A stretch of 64,000 nucleotides of DNA from Amphibalanus amphitrite (lineage: Eukaryota > Arthropoda > Thecostraca > Balanomorpha > Balanidae). The stretch spans positions 62,001-126,000 of the forward strand of contig NW_024882773.1 in the NCBI RefSeq assembly GCF_019059575.1. The letters run 5' to 3'. Positions 10,309 through 20,199 of the stretch are shown here, in pieces. Position 1 is the first letter of the stretch, and every line of letters begins with the position of its first letter. Below the pieces are notes generated by a model. The model made no database searches. It was not told where the DNA came from and was given only the letters and a program-made list of their open reading frames with translations. The position numbers were made by a program, and so were the translations under genes.

Positions 10309-11516
10309 ATGGCCACCGGGGGCACGGGCGAGTCGCTGCTGGACAGCCTCGAGAACCTGCCGCAGGAGCTGAAGCACAACTTCGCCATGATCCGCGACCG
10401 CAACACCAAGTGCGACGCGCTGCAGCGCCTGATTGACGAGAAGTCGGACCGGTACCTGGCCTCGCTGCCGGACCCGTCGGCGCCGCCGCCCGACGGGCTG
10501 CTCAAGATGTACGAGAAACTCCGCAAACACGGCGAGAACAACGTGGCGCTGGCCACCAAGACGTACGAGCTGGTGGACCGCTACATCCAGAAACTGGACG
10601 TGGACCTGGCCGCCTTCGAGGAGCAGATCCAGGCCGGCAGCCACAGCGCGCGCGCCGCCGAGCCGCCCGCCCGGCGGCCCGCCAAAAAGAAGGCCAGCAG
10701 CAAGAAGTCTCGGAAGGCGGCCGAGGAGGACCCGATCTACTCGAAGGCCATCAAGAGCCCGGTGGAGGTGGAGGCGGCCATCCGGCAGCTCATCAATCCC
10801 ACCCAGCCGGTCTCCACGGACGGGCTGGACATGCCGGTCGACCCCAACGAGCCCACCTACTGCCTCTGTAACCAGGTGGGTGCGCAGAGCTCGGCACCGG
10901 GGTGGGTGCGCAGAGCTCGACACCGGGGTGGGGGCGCAGAGCTCGACACCGGGGTGGGGGCGCAGAGCTCGACACCGGGGTGGGGGCGCAGAGCTCGACA
11001 CCGGGGTGGGGGCGCAGAGCTCGACACCGGGGTGGGGGCGCAGAGCTCGACACCGGGGTGGGGGCGTGAGCGGGGCTGGAATCCCCTGAATGATAACAGT
11101 CTCACACACTTTATTTTTACACGGCTGTTTCGAGATGTTTTCCTCGAATTGTCACTGGAGGACAGGTGCCTACCAAGATGAGCTCGGTGACAGAATCCTC
11201 GTTCACCCTTCCAGTAGTTGTGCGGTGACAGTTTCTGTTAGTTCTTCCACCAAGCCTCTTATAGTGACACTGTGTATGTCTTACAATGAAACTCTGGTGG
11301 TGTTTGTCTCTGTCTGTGATGAATGTGGTGTTTGTTTTCGCCATGTATCTTACAGTGACATTCCGGCCCCCTCCACAGGTGTCTTACGGCGACATGGTGG
11401 GCTGCGACAACCCCGACTGTCCGATCGAGTGGTTCCACTTCTCCTGCGTCGGCCTCACCTCCAGCCCCCGCGGAAAGTGGTTCTGTCCACGCTGCATCAA
11501 AGACAAGAAAAAGTAG
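10309..11516 (+). CDS. ING5: ING4/ING5-family PHD-finger chromatin reader, two coding exons
   Basis: Exon 1 is 10309-10875 and exon 2 is 11379-11516; GT at 10876 and AG at 11378 give a phase-0 intron, and the product is about 234 aa. Met at 10309 (acagcgATGg) starts [18 protein letters not shown], the ING N-terminal dimerisation helices ([26 protein letters not shown]). A Lys/Arg-rich nuclear stretch ([15 protein letters not shown]) follows, then the PHD finger: [12 protein letters not shown] in exon 1 and [28 protein letters not shown] in exon 2. The finger keeps the Cys4-His-Cys3 ligands and the Tyr/Trp aromatic cage. Family knowledge: ING4/5 bind H3K4me3 and serve HBO1/MOZ acetyltransferase complexes in the nucleus. 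The lack of a C-terminal polybasic tail and the overall length fit ING4/5 rather than ING1/2; ING4 versus ING5 cannot be separated by eye. In vertebrates the PHD region is also split by introns. Confidence 0.93.
10876..11066 (+). repeat. 26-bp GC-rich minisatellite beginning at the ING splice donor
   Basis: About seven tandem copies of gcgcagagctcgacaccggg plus gtgggg; caccgggg recurs every 26 bp (10921, 10947, 10973 and onward). The first unit overlaps the donor GTGGGT itself. There is no stop codon in any plus frame of the array. Confidence 0.9.
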
Positions 11517-12190
11517 ACGCCGCCGTCAGAGACGGAGGGTGCTCCGCGGCCCGCGTCACAACGCTGGATCGGACAAACTACGGCCGACCGCGCGGCGTTT
11601 CATGGGCGTAACTGTTGTGTAACGGAGGCGTGTTTAAGTGTATCGTATATGTTCACGGCACGAAGCGTCCTTAAGCTGTTTGAGCTATGACGAGTCAGAT
11701 CCAGAGGTGCACTGTTTGAAGAGTCGAGGAATGCTGATCCCACCCAGAATTGTCGTACAATGGTTTATAACGCAAACTGTTTTAAAGACAAAGTGTGGGC
11801 TGCGGTGGTGTGTATTATTTTTTACTTCTCCTAGCTAGAATACTTCGCGTCCTGTAAAAAAATCAAACGGTGCTAGTCCAGGAAAAAATGGCACTGTACG
11901 ATTTTGGTTTTATTCAAATGTAGAAAAATTGTTACTTTGAAGTTTCGCGAAAAAAGCGAGAGAAAAAAGAGTGATCTTTCGAAACTTACGAGCGTTCTGC
12001 AGTTCAGTGGCATGTGTTAGCGGTTGAAGCAACATAGTCTTTATGTACGTATGTAGGTATATGAATCAGAATCAGAATCAGAATATATTTCATAACGAAT
12101 CCATCGAATATGGTTTTTCATCGTCACACGTCAAAGGTTGAAAACATACGAGGTAAAATACATTCAGGCCAATACAATACACCGCGATAC
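11517..12190 (+). other. 3' UTR and downstream of ING, no further gene
   Basis: AT-rich, with no open frame of interest. No canonical AATAAA is seen within 600 bp after the stop, so the cleavage site is not placed. A short aatcag triplet run lies at 12063-12082. Confidence 0.35.
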
Positions 12191-12199
12191 TTGATCAGG

Positions 12200-12490
12200 T
12201 CAGCCATACAGTTCTCTGAGTAGGTAGCGTCTCAGGGTTGATTTGAAGTGGCGAGTGTTTGTGTCGAATGGCAGCTGGTTGTACTGCTGGACAGCACCGT
12301 AGCTGAGACGCCTGCGACCCGACTCAGAAGTGAAGTGTATGTACGTAGTGAAGTGTATGTACGTAGTTGTAGGTGGCCGTACAGCATCGCAACGTACGAT
12401 AGAGATATAGGGCGAATCAGCAATATCTTGTGCATTGTGAGCGAACTGTACAGTGGGCATGTGTGGCCATCTTCCCTGCATCTCTTGCAT
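12200..12490 (-). pseudogene. remnant of a LINE RT C-terminus
   Basis: The translation ends SESGRRRLSYGAVQQYNQLP followed by a FKSTLRRYLL-type helix and a stop. That is the common C-terminal pattern of LINE ORF2 proteins (R-R-F-S-x-R-G-A-x-x-W-N-x-L-P, then F-K-x-x-L). An 18-bp duplication repeats TYIHFT. No RT palm was found nearby on this strand, so it is a short 3' fragment. A host origin is not excluded. Confidence 0.5.
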
Positions 12491-13588
12491 GGAATGTATG
12501 TATCCGCGTCTGTCATCTCATTGTTCCACGATGTGCGAGCGCTGGCCGTGGGCCAGCGATTGCCTTCCTCCTTTCGCCTCCCGTACCAATCCAGTGCTGT
12601 TTCGGTGCTACTGACTTTGGAACAGATTTCTCTCTGTTCCTTGACTCAGATTGTCCCACTGAGCTATTTGGAAACTCCAGATGTAAGCAGCTTCATTGTC
12701 CGTGTGCTACCGTTAATGGGGTAGAGAACTCTCTACAGTGTGCTGTTGTGAGGCTCAGGAGAGGTCAGCCTGTCCGCTCCAGACCGTTGCGCCTTATCCC
12801 CGCTCCTGTAATGAGGGTAGTTTCGAGATGCGGACGGATCTCGATGCTGAATGTGCCCGATGTCCAGTACAATGTGTCCAATACACTTGTCAAACGTACA
12901 CGCTTGTCTTCGAGTCACTGGCGTTATTGGCTGTCGATCGGCGATCATCGGACTGATTGGACAATTCCGTCCTACGGGCTGGCTCAGATATATCTTCTCT
13001 CTGATAAATTAGAACAGCTCAGAGAGGGGAGGGACGTGGATTGACAAACATTTTACATGCTGAATATGGTCTACGACCGCGCGGTGGGCTTCGCCTGAGA
13101 AAGCCGTACATATACCTAACGATTGCACTGACGGGCTGCGCTCTCAATGATTCTACGAGCTACATTTGGCCGTCAATCAAGCTTTTTTCCCAGTTCGGTA
13201 CGTGGGTCCAATATAGGTACGTGCATTATATGGGTATTTGGTGCGTGCGTGGTAGCAAGAGACCATGGTGACATGTGAGCCGGTAAATGTGGTCAAATGC
13301 CGAATAAAAGCATCTGTCAGCTGCCATTCACTGAAGCAATTTTCGAGTAATCCCATCGCCGCATCGTTTTATATCGTGGCCTGAACAGTTCCATTATGTC
13401 GATTAGAAAACATTGCAAAACCACTCGCAGCTTGAATCCCAGATAAGATCTTTCAAATCACATAATTGGCGTCGATTTATGCATAATATGATCCACTCCA
13501 TTACCTATCACAGATACACAGAGGCCTCAAGACCATTTACAACTGGGTCACATTGGGTCAAGTCACCGGCCACAAGGTCAGAGATCCC
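12491..13588. other. no gene recognised
   Basis: Short overlapping open frames on both strands, none with a domain or paired splice sites. Aataaa words are scattered (for example 13303) without an associated coding region. Confidence 0.35.
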
Positions 13589-13706
13589 AGAATACAGCAA
13601 ATAGCAGCTCGTTGAGCGTACCCAGACGACGGCGATACTGATAACTGATCAGAATACAGCAAATAGCAGCTCGTTGAGCGTACCCAGACGACGACGATGC
13701 TGCTAA
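13589..13706 (+). repeat. 62-bp direct duplication
   Basis: The segment starting agaatacagcaaatagcagc and running to about cccagacgacg occurs at 13589 and again at 13651 with almost no change, i.e. two tandem copies of a 62-bp unit. Confidence 0.85.
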
Positions 13707-14823
13707 CAGATTCGCGTGCAAACTCCTTGACGTCGACTATTATAGGACTAAATACTAGGAAAACGCATAATGGTGACAAGTATTGCATTATTCATACGGT
13801 TAATAAAAACCAGAAGAATAGCTTATTGTCAATCTCATCAGCAACGGGTATCTCGTGTTTGTTTACAGCTAGCTGCCTTCGTAGGCAAGGGTCACAATTC
13901 AGCGCTTCGTAAGGTCTTGTTGATGAAAAACAAAATACGAAACAATGGTATAAATGTCAGCTTTAGATAAGAGAAAGCAAACATGACTGGACAATGGATA
14001 TTGCAGTGAAACATTCACGGATCAAAATCCAACTAAACGATCATTTCCACGGACATACCGCACAACAGCAGAGCCTCAGGGGCACGTAGTGCCATCTAGT
14101 GAGGGAAGAGCCAACACACAGTTCTGACTCGGCCACCAGGTGACGCGACAGCTCCTGTTTTGTTCAGCAAGCAATGACATTAGGTGGTACACAATAACAC
14201 GTCTTGTTTTATAACTTCGGTTAGCTTTGTGAAGCTCCCCTTCACGGGATGACAATATCATCGCCCCTCCCCCCCCCCCGCAATCAGTTTAACACTGGGT
14301 GGAATTTCACCCACGATACCTTCTGGACTTGACTAGGTTCACATCACATCACATCCACTCACACCAGAGCGATCGGATGTCTGTCCAAACTCAGTCCAAC
14401 GCCCTTCCCGCGTGCCTTGGAACACAATTAACACAATATTGTACAGTCAAGAATCACGAGCTATGCGCCACTGCCGTTTGACGAACAATGACGGCCCACA
14501 CGATCACCGAGTACTGATGATATCCTCCATACTTCATATCAACCCACATATTTTCCCTATGTGACGGACAGGATATGTGCCTCCAGCATCTAATGTCGTT
14601 ATTTATGGTCTGAGAGAGCCGCGTTCCAGCCGCAGGTGACTATAGGTCCCCAATAACCGTCTTTAAGCACATCACAATACCGCGAGTGACACTCAGATCG
14701 GTAACTGCTAAACGGCCCTATACTTCCCGGTGGAGTATCACATAGAACATATTCTCCGTCACTCTCCTCCCCCCCCCCCCCGACTGATTACCCTCAGAGG
14801 AACCTCCCCTTAGCCCCCGCGCC
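13707..14823. other. no coding exon; probable 3' region of the BTB/zinc-finger gene
   Basis: Contains two poly-C tracts (about 14267-14279 and 14769-14781) and no convincing coding frame. On the minus strand this is downstream of the BTB gene's stop codon at 14824-14826, so part is presumably its 3' UTR. No clear polyadenylation signal was placed. Confidence 0.35.
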
Positions 14824-17800
14824 TCAGACCAGCCGGGCCGGCGGCCTGGCCTTGTCCCGGGTGGGCACGATGCTCCGTATATCCTGCTGGGTCAGTTTGT
14901 GCACATGTTCCAGGTGTCTCCGCAGGTGTTCCACCTTGCTGGTCACCTTCCCACAGAGGGCGCACGTGGTCAGGCCGGCGTGCATCTTCTTGTGGTACTC
15001 GAGCGAGCGGGCGTTGGAGTAGCCGCGGCAGCAGATCGGGCAGCGGTGCACGGCGCCGCCAGAGTCTGAAAGGGAGCGGGAGACGGGCGAGTTAGTGAGA
15101 TACACGACAGTTACTGTATCCGGTGCGAGGGAGGGACACAAAATAACGCCGAGATCACCTCTCAAATGAAGTGCTTAAAATAAAGTTCAAAGTTTTATGT
15201 ATGTATGTATGAATGTAAATAGGTGGGTAGGTATACATGCATATATAATGCATGTATTTACATCAAAAGCCTCCCGCATACAGCGTGAAAGCTTTGATGT
15301 CAATACATACATATAGGTATGCATACATACGATCAATACATACATACATACATACCTTTGACTCGGATCTAAGCGCTTACGACTTAAATCCGAGTCATAG
15401 GTAGCAAGTATGCGGGTAGGGGAGAAACACTCGCACAACACGTCAGACATCCATGGGGTCGTCGACAATACTCGTCTACGCATCTTCATAAAACAAACAA
15501 TATACATACATAAACAAGAACAGGCTATCCATCTTCTGGCGGCATACTTTGTCCGCTACTACACAGGTTTGTCAGCGGCGTAGCGGGGTGCGGTTCATCA
15601 GCGCGGCCCTGGCAGAGCGGGCGAAGCTGGCAGGTGGCAGCTGCACTACCTGAGGTGGGCGGCTACCAGCGCCGCGGCTCTGTGCTAAACAATTGTTGGC
15701 ATCACCCGCACACCGGCCGACAACATTTCGTGAAAGCAGGTGCGGCGACAAGAGAAGCATTCCGTTTCGAAGTTGAGAGGCCATGAACAGTGACTGAATC
15801 AAGAGCACTGGCGGCAAATACCAGCCATCGCAGCAGTTCCCTACGCGTATCTGAGTGTTCCCGACAATATCTCACTTGCATCGCTACACCTGCGATAGTG
15901 GTACAACTACAATCTTGTACAATCTTGATTTCGAGATACCTTACGCTCCGCAGTCACCGCTACAAAACCAGCAGTTTGGACTTCTTCCATAGCGAGCTGA
16001 CTGGCCTGAGCGACATCGTCCGGGCTGCGGAAGGCTTCAGTCCAGTAAGAGGGAGTCTATGTACACAGTAACACCCTCCGGACACAGAGGTAGCAGCGGC
16101 CCCAAAGTACGGCCTTTTCTCCGAGCGTCGCCTTAATTTGTAGCAGCCATCAGTTGGCACATCAAAGTACGGTGAAGTAAGTTTGTTTCCGCTTTGCAGT
16201 TCGCCGGAATTCCCGCCATTTTCATGCGCGACGCGCGTACCAGCCCACTCAAAGGCGCGGTTTTCCCTGATCCCCTCGGCCTGGTTTTCCACCCCTCCCT
16301 CTCCCCCTCTCTCCAGCCCGGCCCGATTTTCCATCCCTCTTCCCTCCAGCTCCCCAATCTCAGCCGTGCCACACTCGTGTCGCCAGAGTTTCCGGGGCGC
16401 CGATAACCCGCCGGAACTGGCCCTGCAGACTCGGCGGAAGGAATAGCAGATAGTGCGACCGCAGCATCCCCCCTCCGCAGATCGGTCCGTGCCCTTCTCA
16501 ATGGCACAGCGGTGAAAAGGCCAGCAGCGGCCCGACCGGGGTCAGTGGACGAAGCAGCTCGGTCAGACAGTGACACCCGCTGCTACAGGAACTGAGCAGA
16601 AAGACAGGGGGTGCGACTACCTGCAAAGGTCGACAGCGGTCTCCTTCAGCGTCTGCAAGACCCCATCATCGGTTGCAGGAGCGCAGGAAGCTACCAAAAT
16701 CAGCGGAAATTAAGAAGAAAAACATCGGTCAGATTTTGCCAGCGTCCTAAGAAGTGCGTCAGTACCAGGAATCCACCAGCATCTTCGAAAGTCCAGCAGC
16801 GGCAGGGATCCACCAGCACCCTCAGGAGTCCATCAGTGTCTCCAGGAGTCAGTCTACAGCGGCTCGCAGCCCCCAGCTCCCTCTGCGCCCCCTGAGCTCC
16901 GCTCTGTCGTGATGGCTGTGCGCGGCTGCTGCGGCCTGGACCTGCGCTCCTCGGCAATGGCCGTGGCCATCGTCTGTATGTCCTTCAGCGCCGTCCACCT
17001 GCTCGGAATCATAGCCGGCTGGGCCAAGGTGGCCTCCGACCTGAGCGACTTCCAGGCGGCGTCGGGCGCGCGTCCGGCCGGCGCGGCGCAGCTCTACGGC
17101 TGGGTGTTCGCGCCGCAGCTGGTGTATGTGCTGCTCTCGCTGCTGTTCAACGCGCTGCTCCTGCTCGCCGTGCGCCGCCGCTCGGCCTGCGCAGCTCTCG
17201 CCTGGCTCATCTACTACGCCATAGTGTTCGTGCTGGTGGCGCTGGCCTCGGTGGGCCTGCTGATCGGCTGCGGCGTGCTCTCCGCCGTCTTCTCGGAGTT
17301 CCAGGCCGAGGCGGCGCCGCCCGAGGAGACGGTCAACACCTTCGGCACCTTCGGACGCCCTCGGCCGGGGTCCATCACCGCTGACTGGCAGAGGCAGGAC
17401 GGGCTGCGGGTAGCCGCCGAGAGTGCCTACGTCGCCTCGGTGGTGTGCGGCGTGCTGGGGGCGCTGGGCCTGCTGGCCAGCCCGCTCCTCTGGTACTGGT
17501 ACGTGCTCGTGCTGGCGTTCTACCGGGAGATCAGCGACTCGTACAGCCCGGGAGGCGCGGCGCGGCCACGGCACGGCGCAGAGCCGGCCGTGCAAATGTC
17601 GGCGCTGGGAGCCCGCTGAACGGGACACGACGCAAAACAACGGAGTGGGAAGGAGAAAGACGACTAGTGAGCGAGTGGGGGAGGCAGACAATGGCAGGGC
17701 GAAGGGATATATAGCGAATGAGAGGGTCGGCTGGACATGTGAAGCCGTGGGCAAGTTCAACAGCAGATGCGGGTTTCGTGCTTGCTAATAACCACGCACA

Positions 17801-19708
17801 ATCCGCTTGTGCCAAACGCGTGTTTCATGAGTGTGATTTGCTTGCTCAAGTTCCATGTAACCAACTGGCCCTCACCCATGCTTCCCCAAAAATAAACGTT
17901 ATTTCTTCAACTGATCAGTTGCTGGGTTACATAGTCGTAATAATTAGTCGTAGTTGGTACTCAGTACAAGTCGAAACTCGTAAGCATGGATGTGCGATAT
18001 TTGGGTATAAGCAATGCGATATAAGCAATGTGGAGTAATTGAAGAGTAAATCGGAAAACAGGCGACTCTTGCTTTGGTCACTAAGTGACAGGAGTGTGAC
18101 ATATCCCCTTCCGCGCTCACCTTGGGTGGCGGCCGGGTCGCGTACTCGTCGCCAGTCGACAGCCGGGTCGTCCATCACTCCCGCGGGGAGGGGCAGCTCG
18201 GCCACACCGTCCAGGTCTCCGCCGAATCCCGTGCCGTCTCCGTCCACCTCCGCCAGCCCGGCGCCGGACCCGGGTATCCCACTGAGCCCTGCGGCGGACC
18301 CGGGTATCCCATCGAGCCCGGCGCCGGTCCCGGGCAGCCCGGCCAGCCGGTTGTCCAGCGGCGCGCCGCCCTCCTCCTCGCCGTCCGTGTCGCTGAGGTC
18401 GATTTTCTCGATTTTGACGGGCTCCGGCGGCGGCGGAGCGGCGGAGGCTGAGCAGGCGGCGCCCGGGTCGGGCTGTCCGTACAGGAGGGTCGACTCGGAC
18501 GGCCGGCACCGGTCTGCGCCGGCCGGGGAGGGGGAGGGGCCGGGGACGGCAGCAGGGGAGGCCGAGCGGCGGCGACGTCTCTTCACCGGCGGCGAGCAGC
18601 TCCCCGGGTCTGGAGGCCAGTCCTCCGACATGGCTGGGCACGTCTGTAATGAGAGAGAGCTGAGTCAGACTGGCCTGCCAGCTGAGTTCAGTCAGCTTAC
18701 TGATCTGATGGGCATCTGATGTGTATTTGAATGTGAATGAGGTGAGTTACCTTCAGCCATTGAGAGCAATCAATGGCATACCTTTGATTTTACATCTACT
18801 AGGATTTTGGACTGGACACACTAGGTAACCAGCCAACCATTTGGTACAGTAATCTTGGCAAAGGCTTCTGAAGGTTGAAAAAACATAGAAGCTCCAGCAG
18901 AACAACACATAGTTAATAAACAGAACATTGCATAGCATGCTGACAGCATCCATATCCATGATGCCTTTCCCACCTTGTCATCCTCGCCGCTCAGACCCCT
19001 GATCTGCAGCATCTCGGCTGTCTTGATGAAGCTGGCCAGCTGGCTCTGGGCCACGTTCACCCTTCCCTTGTAGACGAACTCGATCACTGCCTGCAGGTCG
19101 GCCACTGAAGTGTCCTTCAGGAAAATGACCATGTGCTGGCACTGGTTGTTCTGGAAAAGGAAAAACGCTGCAATTGCATCATCATTGTTAACATTACATT
19201 CATATCCTCAGATAACAACAAAAAACATATGTTTTAAATGGCCTGATAAAGTCCATTGACCACAACTACTATAGAATAAGAAATTTAACCAGCAACGTAA
19301 CTCATTATATATTATATCTCTTATACTTAGGTAATTACTCTGAAAGTTAAAGGGTAGATAATGAACTTCTAAACAGAAATAGCCCAGGAATATAATCTAG
19401 CTTTACAAAATATCATATAAATACATAAATGCATATCTCATAATTACAGTAATTATTATGCACAAATATGTACATAGAGCAGCAACAAATGAATGCGGCT
19501 AATAGCTCACCTTCAAGAGTTCCCTGAAGTAGGGACTGCATGCAGATAGCATTAGCCTGTGGGCTTTCAAACTCTGGCCATCACAGCACAGTGTTATATC
19601 AACCAGCTCTTCATCTTGTCGCAGCAAGTCAAAGGAAGAGGTGATGCTGTTCTGAAATGCATCCCACTTCAAACAAAATGTCTGAGAGTTCATCTTGAGG
19701 CCAGTGCT
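14824..19708 (-). CDS. BTB domain plus C2H2 zinc-finger transcription factor, four coding exons
   Basis: Exons on the minus strand: 19708-19511 (Met at 19693-19691, with an acceptor just upstream implying a 5' UTR exon), 19150-18974, 18643-18121 and 15065-14824. All junctions are GT-AG. Phases match (0, 0, 1) and the coding sum is 1125 nt, 374 aa. Exons 1-2 make the BTB domain: [52 protein letters not shown], then [20 protein letters not shown] and KGRVNVAQ. This is the arthropod tramtrack/bric-a-brac type, a dimerisation and corepressor module. Exon 3 is a Pro/Gly/Asp-rich linker with a basic KRRRRR nuclear signal and [15 protein letters not shown] repeats. Exon 4 has two C2H2 fingers (CPIC-x12-H-x3-H and CALC-x12-H-x4-H), implying sequence-specific DNA binding in the nucleus. 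The specific ortholog is not identified. The 3.06-kb last intron contains another gene. Confidence 0.9.
15195..15400. repeat. CATA/TATG microsatellites forming inverted pairs, plus a small hairpin
   Basis: tatgtatgtatgaatgtaaa near 15196 is mirrored by acatacatacatacata near 15345. Adjacent is a perfect 9-bp stem, gactcggat ... atccgagtc, at about 15360-15397 with a 19-nt loop. No tRNA fold or conserved box is seen. Intronic on the minus strand. Confidence 0.5.
16912..17619 (+). CDS. four-transmembrane protein, intronless, nested in the BTB gene intron
   Basis: 235 aa from Met at 16912 (gtgATGg). It begins [13 protein letters not shown], a Cys-Cys-x-x-x-Leu-Arg lead-in to the first helix like that of arthropod DUF4728/LAPTM-type tetraspans. 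Hydrophobic segments lie at about residues 15-37, 62-85, 96-128 and 174-204. A polar loop between helices 3 and 4 (about 130-172) is rich in Glu/Pro/Gly, and the tail ends SALGAR. No signal peptide is needed if helix 1 is the anchor. Codons are strongly G/C-ending, as in the ING and NFU1 exons, which supports a real host gene. An AATAAA at 17891 lies 270 bp after the stop. The family assignment is inference from topology and the Cys-Cys motif; MARVEL or tetraspanin-like proteins are alternatives. Function unknown. Confidence 0.75.
   Translation: MAVRGCCGLDLRSSAMAVAIVCMSFSAVHLLGIIAGWAKVASDLSDFQAASGARPAGAAQLYGWVFAPQLVYVLLSLLFNALLLLAVRRRSACAALAWLIYYAIVFVLVALASVGLLIGCGVLSAVFSEFQAEAAPPEETVNTFGTFGRPRPGSITADWQRQDGLRVAAESAYVASVVCGVLGALGLLASPLLWYWYVLVLAFYREISDSYSPGGAARPRHGAEPAVQMSALGAR
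17891..17896 (+). terminator. polyadenylation signal of the four-TM gene
   Basis: AATAAA (within ccaaaaataaacg) is the first canonical signal after the stop codon at 17617-17619 on the plus strand. Confidence 0.5.
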
Positions 19709-19739
19709 CTGCAAAGAAACAAATATAATCATCACAGTC

Positions 19740-20180
19740 GCAAAACACTTAAAATTTTCACTATAAATTGTTTTAACTGTTAGTGTTACCAGAATCTAAA
19801 ATATAGCACGCAGACACAACTAATGGCATGACAACCATTCCTATGGCAATTTGACAAAATTGGAGTTCACAAAGTTGAAGTCTCTTGCATGATGGGAGCA
19901 TTGTTGGAGCAGTTATACACAAATTTAATGCATTATTCTTAAAGAAAGACCTGCTAATCAATATAGAATACGATGGATAGATACAATCAGGATCAAAAGC
20001 TGATATCTTACTTTTGATCCTATTGATAAAAAATCCTATAAAAAAATGAGTGTGCGCCATTGAATGTAAAAAGTGCGTGAGAAGCGCCGCAAAATCTGAA
20101 AATGTTCTGAAATACGCAAGCGTCACTACTGTCGACACCAAACAACAGTATCATCAAATCAAATCCTACATTTGCCTGTT
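19740..20180. other. 5' flank of the BTB gene, no coding exon
   Basis: AT-rich; it should hold the upstream intron and promoter of the minus-strand BTB gene. No 5' exon could be fixed. The family A LINE begins just to the right. Confidence 0.35.
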
Positions 20181-20199
20181 CTGAGAGCTTCGACTACCC

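Noticed and set aside
10433..11109. Alternative long frames on both strands over ING exon 1 and its minisatellite
   Set aside because: Shadows caused by GC-rich codons and the stop-free 26-bp repeat; the ING frame explains the region.
15360..15397. tRNA-like hairpin (gactcggat stem)
   Set aside because: Only one stem; no D or T arm, no A/B box promoter words.
16849..17760. 303-codon minus-strand frame opposite the four-TM gene
   Set aside because: Antisense shadow of a GC3-rich gene: low-complexity Arg/His/Ala translation and no domain, while the plus frame shows clear transmembrane segments.
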